From positions 1,364,001-1,428,000 of the forward strand of contig CP093061.1 of assembly GCA_029027265.1 (NCBI GenBank): a stretch of DNA of 64,000 nucleotides, given 5' to 3'. The translations under genes and the position numbers were made by a program. Positions 34,657 through 43,794 of the stretch are shown here, piece by piece (position 1 is the first letter of the stretch; each line of letters begins with the position of its first letter). The notes below the pieces were generated by a model. It was not told where the DNA came from, did not search any database, and saw only the letters and a program-made list of their open reading frames with translations. This stretch comes from Sulfurospirillum_A sp029027265. GTDB taxonomy: Bacteria > Campylobacterota > Campylobacteria > Campylobacterales > Sulfurospirillaceae.

Positions 34657-35159
34657 CTTAATTCTCCTCTTTGAGTCCAGATGTACTTTTTATCATCTTT
34701 TACATAAGAATAATATAAATTACCAGAGTTTCTCCAAGGGTCTAAGACTACACCTTGTTCAAATTTACAACCTTTACATGTAACTATCAAACTATTGTGC
34801 TCTTCCCAATAGTCATTGATGTTTGCACCACCTATATAGTAGTCAAAGCTTGTGAGATTTTGTTTTTTAGCATAAGCTAACATATCGTAAGCAAAGTGCC
34901 AACAGAGTCCTCTCTTTTTCACTCCCATATTGACTAGAAAATTGTGAAAAAGAGGCGGAGTTACCAGTTTGTATTGCTCTTTTAGTTTAGATGAATAGTA
35001 TATCATTTCATTAGATAATATTTTGGCATCAGTTTGGTTTATAGTTGTTTTTATATTGAATATAATTTGTTCCAAACTTCTTACATGTAGAGGTTTATGT
35101 GGGCTTTTTGTACATCCAATAAATATAAAAGATATTAATACAAAATACAAATACTTCAA
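34653..35159 (-). CDS. Lipoprotein with papain/transglutaminase-like Cys-His-Asp arrangement
   Basis: 168 residues. Lipobox IFIGC (Cys16) after a short signal, so membrane-anchored on the periplasmic side. Three motifs in order resemble a cysteine-peptidase or transglutaminase-type triad: KRGLCWHFAYDML (Cys), EEHNSLIV (His) and VLDPWRNSG (Asp). No family name is certain. It overlaps the diguanylate cyclase gene upstream (ATGA) and the ygbA-like gene downstream by 4 bp each, so all three are translationally coupled. Could be a c-di-GMP-linked periplasmic protease in the manner of LapG, but it is not a LapG orthologue by eye. Confidence 0.65.
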   Translation of the reverse strand: MKYLYFVLISFIFIGCTKSPHKPLHVRSLEQIIFNIKTTINQTDAKILSNEMIYYSSKLKEQYKLVTPPLFHNFLVNMGVKKRGLCWHFAYDMLAYAKKQNLTSFDYYIGGANINDYWEEHNSLIVTCKGCKFEQGVVLDPWRNSGNLYYSYVKDDKKYIWTQRGELR

Positions 35160-37597
35160 CTAGTTATAACTCTATTTCTACCACTTTTTTTGGCTTGATA
35201 AAGAGCTTTGTCAGCACGTTTAAAAGTGTCGTTTTTTTCATCTTTTTGGTTATATTGAGATAACCCAAAGCTACATGTAATACTTCTTACGACAGGAAAA
35301 TCAAAATATTCAATTACATCTTTTAGTTTTGATGCTAGATTTTTAGACTCTTCTATATTAGTTTCAGGAGATATTATAAAAAATTCTTCACCACCCCAGC
35401 GACCTAAAATATCTGTATTTCTAATATTTTGATTGAGTAGTTGAGCAACTTGAATCAAGATGTCATCGCCAACTTGATGACCATAAGTATCATTAACTTG
35501 CTTAAAAAAGTCAATATCTATAATAATGATAGAAAATATAGTATTGTATCTTTGTGCACGTTTTAATTCTAGTTCATATTCTTTATCAAGATATCTTCTG
35601 TTGGGAATTTGGGTTAAAGTATCTGTAAGAGATAGTTTTTCTATCTGCTTTTTATCAGTAATATCATTTCTTATTGCTGTGTAGCCTTTTAGAGTTTTAT
35701 TTTTGTTATAGTCAAGATTTATTTTGATATTAGCCCAATAGTGAGAGCCATCTTTATTTAGATTTTTAACTTCACCTTGCCAAAACTTTCCACTTTTTAG
35801 AGTATCCCACATATTTTCAAAGACACTTTCAGGCATATCTTTATGCCTAAATATGTTATGTCCTTTTCCAATTAATTCATTTTTTGTATAACCTGTCAAT
35901 CTACATAATGCTTTACTTACATGAGTGATTTTACCATTAATGTCTGATGAAGAAATAAGAACATTATTGTCTATCATTATTATGTATTTTTCTATTTCTT
36001 TATTATATTTTGATATGGTTATATATCTGACTAATAATCCAATGGCTAAAATAAAAATAGCACCAAATATTTTCCAAAAAAGAGAATAGTCAAATCCTTG
36101 TTCATATTTTATACTTACGTAGTTGTTTAAAATATCCTGTTTTATATGTGGAGACAAGATAGATATAACTTTGTTAAAAATGTTTAAAAGTATTAAGTCA
36201 TCACTTCTAATAGCAATTCCTAATTTCCATTTTTCATCGAACTTACTAGTTATTTTCAGTTCATTTAAAAAATTAGATTGAAGCATGTATCCTATACTAG
36301 CGATATTGTCTATAAAACCAAATAGTTCACCGTTGACAACTTTTTGAAGTCCTTCAGAAATATTTTTTACATTAATTATATTTATATTGTGGTATTTTTT
36401 TCGTAAGATTTCATTTATAGCATGTCCTTTTATGACGCCTATTTTTTCTTTTTTTAGTTTATCCAAGTTATTGATAAAACTTACATTAGGTTTAGTTGCT
36501 AAAACAAAAGGCATCTCTACGTATGGTTTTGTAAAATTAAGATACTTTTTTCTTTTTTCAGTTTTCATTGCAAGCGAAATAATGTCACACTTTCTATTTT
36601 TAGCAACAGCTAATGTCTCACTCCATGTTTTTGTCACTATGACTTTTATAGGAATCCCAATTTCTTTTTGAAATATGTTAAAGTAGTCCGCTACCATACC
36701 AATATGTTTTCCATCTTCAAGTTTTTCATAAGGCATCCAATCAGGATCTACACACATTGTAATCTGCTTTTTCCCCTTTAAGTAAATTTCCTCTTCTTTT
36801 GAAAATATATTTTTATTATATGTGTTATTTATTCTTCCAAACCATGCTTGTTTCAATTTTGTTTTTTTAAACTCAGAAATAGTGGATAATCCTTTATTTA
36901 GTATGCTTATTGCTTCTGGCCAATCTTTTCTAACTGCAAAAGCAAGTTCAAGTTTATCGTCAAGTTGATATGCAAAATCTAAATAAGGAAGTCCTAATTT
37001 ACTAAGTATATAAGTTGTAGCACTGTTTCCAAATGTTGCATCTGCTTTGCCATATATGACTTGTTTTAACGTCTCTTCTACAGTATCTGCATATATAATT
37101 TTAGAATTTTTAAATTTATCTGCTATTTTTTTATCTATCATATTTCCTTTATGTATGATGATAGTTTTTCCATTTAAATCTACATTTGATTGTATGTTAA
37201 GTTGATTTTTTTGTTTAACCAGAACCATTTTTGGTAAAGTTATATATATATTTGAAAAATTAAACCATTTTTTTCTCTCTTCGTAAACCCCTAAAGTACT
37301 GAGACCATCTATCTTATGTTTTTTTGCATTTTTTTGTATTTGTGACCAGTTACCTAAAACTTGTACGAAGTTCGCACCTGTAACTTTATTGATAATTTTC
37401 AATATATCGTTATCGTATCCTATATTTTGACCAGAACTATTTTTCATGATGAAAGGTGCCCAACTATCACCAGTGCCTAGAGTTATAGTTGGATGATTTT
37501 GAATGAATATTTTTTCTTTTTGAGTTAACGTGATTTGTCCATAAGCATGAAGCAGATTTGACAAAATAATAATTATTAATAATATTTTTTTTAACAT
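35156..37597 (-). CDS. Sensor diguanylate cyclase: two periplasmic solute-binding domains, PAS, GGDEF
   Basis: About 813 residues from the ATG at 37597, preceded by AAGGG; a start 15 bp further up is possible. Signal/anchor at the N-terminus, first SBP_bac_3 domain (about 25-255), second SBP_bac_3 domain (about 265-500), membrane helix (about 510-528), PAS domain (about 540-640; GYTKNELIGKGHNIFRHKDMP, then AIRNDITDKKQ) and GGDEF domain (about 650-813). The GGDEF domain has LTDTLTQIPNRRYLD, DIDFFKQVNDTYGHQVGDD and an intact GGEEF active site, so c-di-GMP synthesis is expected. The binding domains suggest sensing of amino-acid-like ligands. Heads a coupled operon with the lipoprotein and ygbA-like genes. 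Confidence 0.9.
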   Translation of the reverse strand: MLKKILLIIIILSNLLHAYGQITLTQKEKIFIQNHPTITLGTGDSWAPFIMKNSSGQNIGYDNDILKIINKVTGANFVQVLGNWSQIQKNAKKHKIDGLSTLGVYEERKKWFNFSNIYITLPKMVLVKQKNQLNIQSNVDLNGKTIIIHKGNMIDKKIADKFKNSKIIYADTVEETLKQVIYGKADATFGNSATTYILSKLGLPYLDFAYQLDDKLELAFAVRKDWPEAISILNKGLSTISEFKKTKLKQAWFGRINNTYNKNIFSKEEEIYLKGKKQITMCVDPDWMPYEKLEDGKHIGMVADYFNIFQKEIGIPIKVIVTKTWSETLAVAKNRKCDIISLAMKTEKRKKYLNFTKPYVEMPFVLATKPNVSFINNLDKLKKEKIGVIKGHAINEILRKKYHNINIINVKNISEGLQKVVNGELFGFIDNIASIGYMLQSNFLNELKITSKFDEKWKLGIAIRSDDLILLNIFNKVISILSPHIKQDILNNYVSIKYEQGFDYSLFWKIFGAIFILAIGLLVRYITISKYNKEIEKYIIMIDNNVLISSSDINGKITHVSKALCRLTGYTKNELIGKGHNIFRHKDMPESVFENMWDTLKSGKFWQGEVKNLNKDGSHYWANIKINLDYNKNKTLKGYTAIRNDITDKKQIEKLSLTDTLTQIPNRRYLDKEYELELKRAQRYNTIFSIIIIDIDFFKQVNDTYGHQVGDDILIQVAQLLNQNIRNTDILGRWGGEEFFIISPETNIEESKNLASKLKDVIEYFDFPVVRSITCSFGLSQYNQKDEKNDTFKRADKALYQAKKSGRNRVITS

Positions 37598-37858
37598 TTC
37601 AATCCCTTGCACTTCATATAATCACTTTAGCATAATTTATATCTCTAAAGATTGTTTTGCTGTGATTATGCCATCAATATCACATATGTGTAGTCATTCT
37701 CTACAAATACCAAATCACATGAGACCTACAGTTATCATTTACAAACTAAAATTGCCACAAACTAACACAAATTATAAAAAAATTGATAAAAAACGCTTAA
37801 AAAAGAGGTTTTAGAAGCAGTTTAAGCTAGAATAATTTATATTAATTAAGGAGAATAG

Positions 37859-38875
37859 ATGTTTAGAGGTTTTAAAAGAAAATTTATTGTTTTGGTAGCT
37901 ATACTATTTACCATGTTTTTAGATGTGGCTAGTGCTACAGAGACTATTAGAGTTGGTGCATTACGTTTTACTTCTCATGCTCCTAGTTTTGTTGCATTCG
38001 AGCGTGGGTATTTTAAAGAACAAGGGCTTAATGTAGAATTCAAGTTTTTTAAAGCAGCTCAACCAATGGCTGTAGCTATTGCTTCTGGTGATGTTGACTT
38101 TGGTGTTACTGCTGTATCTGGTGGTCTTATTAATCTTGCTGGGAAAGGTGCTATAAAAGTTATAGGTGGTGCTTTACATGAAGAACAAGGCATAGATGGA
38201 CAGATGATAATTGCTTCAAAAAAAGCAATAGATGCTGGACTTAAAACACCTGCTAATTTAAAAGGAAGAACTTTTGGTATAACTCAAACAGGTTCATCTT
38301 TTCACTACATGGCACATAAAATCGCTCAAAAAGAGGGCTTTTTAGGTTCTGATATTAAACTAAAGCCTTTGCAAAAAATTGGAATTATAATAGGAGCTTT
38401 AAAATCAGGGCAAATAGATGCTTGGTCTATTGTTCCTCATATAGCAAAAGGTCTTTCAAAAAGTCCAAAAATAGAGATTATTGGTAGAATTTCTGATTAT
38501 ATTCCAAATTATCAAGTTACAACAATTTTTACGTCAACCTCAACTGCCAAAAACAACCCAAAACTAGTCAAATCTTTTTTAGCTGCTTTTTCAAAAGGTA
38601 CAGATGATTTTAATGCTGCATTAGTTGATAAAACAGCAGGAGATAAAGCATCTGAAGATATGGTGAAATTAATTCACAAATATGTTTATGCTAGTAAGCC
38701 TTATGCAAAAGCAGCACCTTCAATTCGTAATGGAGCTATGCGTATAAACAAGAATGCTAAGTTAAATGTAACAAACATTAAAGACCAATTAGATTGGTTT
38801 AAATCAGAAAAACTTGTAAAACCAAATATTACAATGGAAATGCTAGTAGATTCTAATTATGTAGATACGTACTAA
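37859..38875 (+). CDS. ABC transporter substrate-binding protein, NitT/TauT (SsuA-like) type
   Basis: 338 residues. Signal peptide (about 1-27, ending ASA/TE), then an NMT1/SsuA-like fold: ALRFTSHAPSFVAFERGYFKEQGLNVEF, ASGDVDFGVTAVSGG, and LKGRTFGITQTGSSFHYMAHKIA. It binds the periplasmic solute for the adjacent ABC importer. Start ATG follows TAAGGAG. Family ligands are sulfonates, taurine, nitrate or pyrimidine precursors; the one here cannot be assigned. Confidence 0.9.
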   Translation: MFRGFKRKFIVLVAILFTMFLDVASATETIRVGALRFTSHAPSFVAFERGYFKEQGLNVEFKFFKAAQPMAVAIASGDVDFGVTAVSGGLINLAGKGAIKVIGGALHEEQGIDGQMIIASKKAIDAGLKTPANLKGRTFGITQTGSSFHYMAHKIAQKEGFLGSDIKLKPLQKIGIIIGALKSGQIDAWSIVPHIAKGLSKSPKIEIIGRISDYIPNYQVTTIFTSTSTAKNNPKLVKSFLAAFSKGTDDFNAALVDKTAGDKASEDMVKLIHKYVYASKPYAKAAPSIRNGAMRINKNAKLNVTNIKDQLDWFKSEKLVKPNITMEMLVDSNYVDTY

Positions 38876-38881
38876 ATTTAT

Positions 38882-39652
38882 ATGGATTTAAGTCTAAAAA
38901 ATATTTCACATAGTTATGGTGAAGTTGAAGTTCTAAAAAATATAAATTTAGATATAAAAAAGGGTCAAATTGTATGTTTGGTTGGCCCTTCTGGGTGTGG
39001 AAAATCAACACTGCTTAGATTTATTGGTGGTTTAGAAAAACCCTCCCAGGGTCAAGTGATTCAAATTGGTTTAGCAAATAAAAGTTCATTAAATCCTCTT
39101 ACCTATATTTTTCAAGACTTTGCACTCTTACCTTGGTTGAGTGTATATGAAAATATTGCACTTGTACTTGAAGACCACAAAATAAAAAAAAGTGAAATAA
39201 AAGAGATTATTAGTGATGTTTTAAAAAGAACTCAATTGAGTGAATTTGCCAATGCTTTGCCAAAACAATTAAGTGGCGGGATGAAGCAAAGAGTTGCAAT
39301 AGCAAGAGCACTAAGTGTTAAACCTGAAGTAATGTTGATGGATGAACCATTATCTGCTTTAGACAGTCAAACTCGTGAATTACTTATGGATGATTTGATT
39401 GCACTATGGGAAAAGGAACGATTTACTGCTTGTTATGTTACTCATAATCTAAATGAAGCAGTTAGGCTTGGACACAAAATAGTTGTTCTCTCACGTCGCC
39501 CAGGTTGTATACGAGAAATAATTGACATTGATATTCCTCTTAGTGAGAGACAAAATTACGTAGAAGAATTAGATAAAAAACAAAAAAAACTATGGAACTT
39601 GATGCGTGAAGAAGCCTTAATCGCAGATAAGGAACTCATAAATGTCAAATAA
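38882..39652 (+). CDS. ABC transporter ATP-binding protein, NitT/TauT (SsuB-like) type
   Basis: 256 residues with Walker A GPSGCGKST, Q-loop in FQDFALLPW, signature LSGGMKQR, Walker B VMLMDEPLSALD and switch His in VTHNLNEA. It powers the importer formed with the flanking genes. Located 6 bp after the binding-protein gene; its end overlaps the permease start by 11 bp. Confidence 0.95.
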   Translation: MDLSLKNISHSYGEVEVLKNINLDIKKGQIVCLVGPSGCGKSTLLRFIGGLEKPSQGQVIQIGLANKSSLNPLTYIFQDFALLPWLSVYENIALVLEDHKIKKSEIKEIISDVLKRTQLSEFANALPKQLSGGMKQRVAIARALSVKPEVMLMDEPLSALDSQTRELLMDDLIALWEKERFTACYVTHNLNEAVRLGHKIVVLSRRPGCIREIIDIDIPLSERQNYVEELDKKQKKLWNLMREEALIADKELINVK

Positions 39653-40442
39653 TAAAAACTCAAAAGAGGTTGTTTTTAGAGGTGGAGGTTTTACTTATAA
39701 ACCAATTTTTTATGTGGGACCCATATTTTTTATTATTATAATTGCTTTATTAGAATGGGGAACTACTACTGGTTTTATATCTAATTTGACGTTGCCAAAA
39801 CCTTCAGGAGTATTTCAAGCATTTGTTGAACTTTATGATTCAGGTTTACTTTACAAACACCTAGTGCCTTCTTTAACAAGACTTTTTGTTGGTTCTTTAA
39901 TGGGAATTACATCTGGGATTCTAGTTGGTCTTTTTATTGGATTGTTTAGTCTAGTTCGAGCTGGGTTATTGCCTATTGTTGCAGCACTTTTTCCTGTTCC
40001 CAAAATTGCTCTTTTACCATTGTTTGTTATTTGGTTTGGTATAGATGAAGGTTCAAAGTATGCAATAATAGCATTTGGGTCTTTTGCTCCAATGGTCGTT
40101 GCGACATATACCGCTGTAGATAATGTAGATCGTGGTTACATACGAATGGGGCAAAGTTTTGGACTAAAATGGTTATCTATAGTAAGAAAAATAGTATTAC
40201 CAGGAGCACTTCCTGGAATTTTATCGGGATTAAGAATTGCCTTGGCAATATCTATCATTCTTTTGGTTGCTGCTGAAATGTTAGGAGCAACTTATGGCAT
40301 AGGAGCATATGTTTTAGAAGCAGGTTCTTTATATGATTTAGAACGCCTTTTTGCCGGAGTTACCATATTATCAGTTTTTGGTGTTAGTATCAATTGGTAT
40401 ATTGGTGTAGTTGAGAGAAAGCTGTTAAGTTGGCGTATATAA
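39642..40442 (+). CDS. ABC transporter permease, NitT/TauT (SsuC-like) type
   Basis: 266 residues, about six membrane helices, with the BPD permease EAA-type loop (MGQSFGLKWLSIVRKIVLPGALPGILSG region) and the family segment PVPKIALLPLFVIWFGIDEGSKYA. It forms the channel with the ATPase upstream. A hairpin AGGTAT/ATACCT at about 40465-40481, followed by A/T-rich sequence, ends the operon and also holds the rpmH -10 box. Confidence 0.94.
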   Translation: MSNNKNSKEVVFRGGGFTYKPIFYVGPIFFIIIIALLEWGTTTGFISNLTLPKPSGVFQAFVELYDSGLLYKHLVPSLTRLFVGSLMGITSGILVGLFIGLFSLVRAGLLPIVAALFPVPKIALLPLFVIWFGIDEGSKYAIIAFGSFAPMVVATYTAVDNVDRGYIRMGQSFGLKWLSIVRKIVLPGALPGILSGLRIALAISIILLVAAEMLGATYGIGAYVLEAGSLYDLERLFAGVTILSVFGVSINWYIGVVERKLLSWRI

Positions 40443-40466
40443 AAGTTATCTTAAGTAAATAAAAGG

Positions 40467-40472
40467 TATAAT
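40467..40472 (+). promoter_or_regulatory. Candidate -10 box of the rpmH-rnpA-yidD-yidC-jag-mnmE operon
   Basis: TATAAT, 36 bp before the rpmH GTG, inside a short inverted repeat (AGGTAT...ATACCT) after the ABC permease gene. No good -35 element is visible at 17 bp, which is common in Campylobacterota promoters. Confidence 0.55.
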
Positions 40473-40508
40473 CCATACCTAAAAAATAAATTTAACAAAG
40501 GATTTTTT

Positions 40509-40643
40509 GTGAAAAGAACATATCAACCGCACAGTACACCAAGAAAACGTACTCACGGATTTAGAACGAGAATGAAGACTAAGAATGGTCGTAAAGTTAT
40601 ATCTGCACGTCGTGCAAAAGGCAGAAAGAGATTAGGACTATAA
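40509..40643 (+). CDS. rpmH: 50S ribosomal protein L34
   Basis: 44 residues, GTG start. The reading frame gives M/VKRTYQPHSTPRKRTHGFRTRM...NGRKVISARRAKGRKRLGL, the near-invariant L34 sequence. It is too short for a length-filtered gene search. It heads the classic rpmH-rnpA-yidD-yidC-jag-mnmE cluster. Preceded by AAAGGA. Confidence 0.97.
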   Translation: MKRTYQPHSTPRKRTHGFRTRMKTKNGRKVISARRAKGRKRLGL

Positions 40644-40969
40644 GCTGTTTTAGAAAACTTACTTTAAATAGCGAGTTTTCAAACGTTTATAAACATGGAA
40701 AGAAATGGCACTCTGATGGTGTTGTTGTCTTTTTTAAAAAATGTTCAGAAAAGAAGGTTGGTTTTACAGCTAGCAAAAAAGTTGGTAATGCCGTCAAAAG
40801 AGCACAAGCGAAACGTAGAATGCGCGTATTGTTTTTTGAAAATCAAGATAACTTGATAGACGGTATTTATGTATTTGTAGCAAAAGATCGAATGAGTCAG
40901 ATGTCTTATGATGAGTTAAAAAGGGGTTTTAATTGGTCTCTTAAAAGATTGGAATGTCTTAAATCATGA
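40631..40969 (+). CDS. rnpA: Ribonuclease P protein component, apparent non-canonical start
   Basis: The frame encodes ISCFRKLTLNSEFSNVYKHGKKWHS..., then GFTASKKVGNAVKRAQAKRRMRVLF, the conserved RNase P basic motif (RNR-type), and ends LKRLECLKS. The protein is full length for RnpA (about 110 residues), but the frame has no ATG, GTG or TTG between the upstream stop (40592) and the ATG deep inside the conserved core (about 40819). Candidate starts are ATT (40631) or ATA (40640), both overlapping the end of rpmH; ATT has AAGG about 9 bp upstream. The coordinates use the ATT. It overlaps yidD by 4 bp. It binds the RNase P RNA to mature tRNA 5' ends. Confidence 0.85.
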   Translation: MRTISCFRKLTLNSEFSNVYKHGKKWHSDGVVVFFKKCSEKKVGFTASKKVGNAVKRAQAKRRMRVLFFENQDNLIDGIYVFVAKDRMSQMSYDELKRGFNWSLKRLECLKS

Positions 40970-41292
40970 AACGTTTGGCTCTTTTTGTTCTTAAACTGTA
41001 TCAAAAAGTTTTTACACTGTTTAGTTATGGAAGTTGTAGGTATTATCCTACATGTTCTGAATATGCCAAATGGCAGATTTTACATAACGGTTTTATAAAA
41101 GCTTGTTTTTATAGTTTATTGAGAATTTTAAGATGTAACCAGTTATTTCCTGGTGGAATTGACTACCCTGTTATAGCTAAAAGTTTTCAAAACTCTCTTG
41201 TTACTCCTTACCCTTCAAATTCTGTAGATATTAAATTTTGGTTTGTACCAAAAAACAGTAAAAGTTTTTATGTTATAAAAGCTTTTAAATAA
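40966..41292 (+). CDS. yidD: Membrane protein insertion efficiency factor YidD
   Basis: 108 residues. N-terminal amphipathic helix (LALFVLKLYQKVFT) and the Cys motif SCRYYPTCSEYA, then GFIKACFYSLLRILRCNQLFPGGIDYPV, the diagnostic YidD core. The C-terminal tail is longer than the usual 70-85 residues. Overlaps rnpA by 4 bp and lies 19 bp before yidC, whose membrane-insertase function it assists. Confidence 0.95.
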   Translation: MKRLALFVLKLYQKVFTLFSYGSCRYYPTCSEYAKWQILHNGFIKACFYSLLRILRCNQLFPGGIDYPVIAKSFQNSLVTPYPSNSVDIKFWFVPKNSKSFYVIKAFK

Positions 41293-41311
41293 GCTCTCAA
41301 AAGGGAACGCC

Positions 41312-42901
41312 GTGATAGACAAACTGAGTAATCAGAGTAGAATAATTATAGCAACGGTTTTATCATTTTTATTCTTCGCAACATATGACCACTTTTTTAT
41401 TCCTAAAAAAGAAATTGTACCTGAACAATCAACACAAGTAGAAAAGAGTGTATCTTCAACTGCTCCTATTTCTTCTTCTCCAAGTGCAACAGTAAAAGTT
41501 CCAACTCAAACTGTACAAACTTCAGAAAAAATTATAGCAACTATTGTTGCTGATAAATATGAGATTAAGATAGACAGACTTGGTAGAATTAGTAAGTTTT
41601 TTCTTCGTGAAGCAAAATACACAGATGAAAATGGAGAGAGAATTCAGTTAGTAGATTCTGAATTTGGACCTTTTCCTTTAGAAATTCGTTTTTCAGATGC
41701 AGCTTTAAATGCACAAGCTTTTGCTACTTCTTATACGGCTTCTGCTAGTGACGTAAAAGTTGGGGTAAATGGAACTAAAATCACTCTTACTCAATCTTTG
41801 AGTGGTTTACACCTACAGAAGATACTTACTTTTTATCCAAATGGAAATTATGATTTAAATGTGAAATTAGATAATCCAAAAGAGTATTTTATAACTCCTG
41901 GATTTAGACCAAATGTAGCTATTGATGCTTATACCTTTCATGGTTCACTCATAAAAGAAGCTGATGAGACATTGAGAGTTATAGATGATGGTGATGCTGA
42001 TGGAGAAAAAGGTTCAATGGCAGCTCAGTTTGCAGCATCAACAGATAGGTACTACGCAACAATGCTTTATAACCTAAATACTGGAATAGATGTAGTTGTA
42101 AGTTCAATTCACGAAGAGTCACCTCTGCTTTTTGTTAGAGGTAAAAGTGATTTAAAACTTAGTGGTTATATTGGACCAAAAGATCATGTAGTACTTACTT
42201 CTATTGATGCTAGGCTTACTGATGTAATAGAGTATGGATTTTTTACTTTTATTTCTAGACCTCTTTTTAACTTACTTCAATTTTTGCACTCATTGACAGG
42301 CAACTGGGGTTGGTCTATTGTTCTTATGACGTTACTTATTCGTTTAGTGCTATTTCCTTTGACATACAAGGGTATGGTATCTATGAACAAGCTCAAAGCT
42401 TTAAGTCCAAAGATAAAAGAGCTTCAAGCAAAGTACAAAGGCGATAAGCAAAAATTAAATACTCACATGATGGAATTGTACAAGAAACATGGAGCAAACC
42501 CAATGGGTGGTTGTCTTCCTATGATTCTTCAAATTCCTGTTTTCTTTGCAATCTATAGGGTTTTACAAAATGCAATTGAGCTTAAAGGTGCAGCGTGGAT
42601 TTTATGGGTTGAAGATTTGGCTATTATGGATCCATATTATATTCTTCCTGTTGCTATGGGTATTACAATGTTCTTACACCAAAGAATTACACCAACAAAC
42701 TTTACAGACCCTATGCAAGAGAAGATTATGAAATTTTTACCACTGATATTTACATTTTTCTTTGTAACTTTCCCCGCAGGACTTACACTTTATTGGTTTA
42801 CAAACAATTTATTTTCAATAGCACAACAGTACTATGTAAACTCACTGTTTGCAAAAAATAAGGAAGTAGAAGTGGTAACTGAAAAGAAGGCTAAAAAATG
42901 A
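41312..42901 (+). CDS. yidC: Membrane protein insertase YidC
   Basis: 529 residues. N-terminal anchor (about 10-27), Ser/Thr-rich linker, a large periplasmic beta domain (about 70-320), and the conserved five-helix insertase core (about 330-515) with NWGWSIVLMTLLIRLVLFPLTYK, the cytoplasmic KIKELQAKYKGDKQKLN loop, and the last helix FPAGLTLYWFTNN. Lys-rich C-terminus. GTG start after AAGGGA. Inserts and folds inner-membrane proteins. Overlaps jag by 4 bp. Confidence 0.97.
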   Translation: MIDKLSNQSRIIIATVLSFLFFATYDHFFIPKKEIVPEQSTQVEKSVSSTAPISSSPSATVKVPTQTVQTSEKIIATIVADKYEIKIDRLGRISKFFLREAKYTDENGERIQLVDSEFGPFPLEIRFSDAALNAQAFATSYTASASDVKVGVNGTKITLTQSLSGLHLQKILTFYPNGNYDLNVKLDNPKEYFITPGFRPNVAIDAYTFHGSLIKEADETLRVIDDGDADGEKGSMAAQFAASTDRYYATMLYNLNTGIDVVVSSIHEESPLLFVRGKSDLKLSGYIGPKDHVVLTSIDARLTDVIEYGFFTFISRPLFNLLQFLHSLTGNWGWSIVLMTLLIRLVLFPLTYKGMVSMNKLKALSPKIKELQAKYKGDKQKLNTHMMELYKKHGANPMGGCLPMILQIPVFFAIYRVLQNAIELKGAAWILWVEDLAIMDPYYILPVAMGITMFLHQRITPTNFTDPMQEKIMKFLPLIFTFFFVTFPAGLTLYWFTNNLFSIAQQYYVNSLFAKNKEVEVVTEKKAKK

Positions 42902-43794
42902 TACGCATTGAAGCTACTACTTTAGAAGAAGCGTACTCAAAGGCTGCGGCAGAACTTACTTGTTCTGTCACGCAGATAACATTTGATGTAATCCAAAATC
43001 CAAGTTCTGGTTTTTTGGGAATGTTCAAAAAAAGTGCTATTATAGAAGCTAGACGTTCAAATGAAATATCTTCAACTTCTAAAGAGGGTGAAGATAGACC
43101 TAGAAAAAATAGAAACAGAAAAAATAAAAGCAAAAAATTTGAGCAACGTGAAGATGTTGAAAAAACGCAAGAGAGCATACCTCAGCCTAAAAAGAAGTCA
43201 GAAGCTCCTAGAAAACCTCAAAGAAAGCCAGAAGCTAAAAAAGAGAGTTTAAAAACAATAGATAAATCAGCTCAAAAACCTGCACCAAAACCAACTCCAA
43301 GAAGAGAAAATAATAAACCAAAAGTAGAAGTTGGCATTGCTATTATTGAGATTAAAAAAGATATAAATTTACTTTTTACTCATAGTTGCTTTGAGCTTGA
43401 TGAAATAAAAGTAGAAGCTTATAGTGAAGATACTGTTTTAGTAGAATTTGGTGGCGAAGATGCAGCTCTTCTTATAGGAAAAGAGGGTTATAGATATAAA
43501 TCACTTTCATATTTACTATATAACTGGATTAATATAAAGTATAACCTAAATGTACGTTTAGAAATAGCAGAATTTTTGAAAAACCAAGAAGAGATGATAG
43601 CCAAATATCTTGTTGGTGTTATAGAACGCATCAATAACACTGGACGTGCACAAACTAAAATACTTGATGGTGTTTTAGTGAAGATAGCATTAGAAGCTCT
43701 AAGAGCAGAATTCCCTGATAAATACGTAGGTATTAAATCAGGTCGTGAAGGCGGTAGATTTATCGTTATTAATGATTTTAATAGAAAGAAATAA
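42898..43794 (+). CDS. jag: RNA-binding protein Jag/KhpB (Jag_N, KH, R3H)
   Basis: 298 residues. Jag_N domain (1-50; IRIEATTLEEAYSKAAAEL, SGFLGMFKKSA), a long Lys/Pro-rich low-complexity linker (about 60-140), KH-type domain (about 150-225; GEDAALLIGKEGYRYKSLSYLL) and an R3H-like C-terminal part that may be shortened. Cytosolic RNA-binding protein of the KhpA/KhpB type. Its end overlaps the start of mnmE by one base. Confidence 0.9.
   Translation: MIRIEATTLEEAYSKAAAELTCSVTQITFDVIQNPSSGFLGMFKKSAIIEARRSNEISSTSKEGEDRPRKNRNRKNKSKKFEQREDVEKTQESIPQPKKKSEAPRKPQRKPEAKKESLKTIDKSAQKPAPKPTPRRENNKPKVEVGIAIIEIKKDINLLFTHSCFELDEIKVEAYSEDTVLVEFGGEDAALLIGKEGYRYKSLSYLLYNWINIKYNLNVRLEIAEFLKNQEEMIAKYLVGVIERINNTGRAQTKILDGVLVKIALEALRAEFPDKYVGIKSGREGGRFIVINDFNRKK

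Noticed and set aside
37598..37858. Hidden small gene between the diguanylate cyclase and the ABC importer
   Set aside because: AT-rich with short frames only; best read as the divergent promoter region.
40300..41300. Replication origin near rpmH-rnpA
   Set aside because: No dnaA gene and no cluster of DnaA-box-like sequences were seen; in Campylobacterota this cluster is often apart from oriC.
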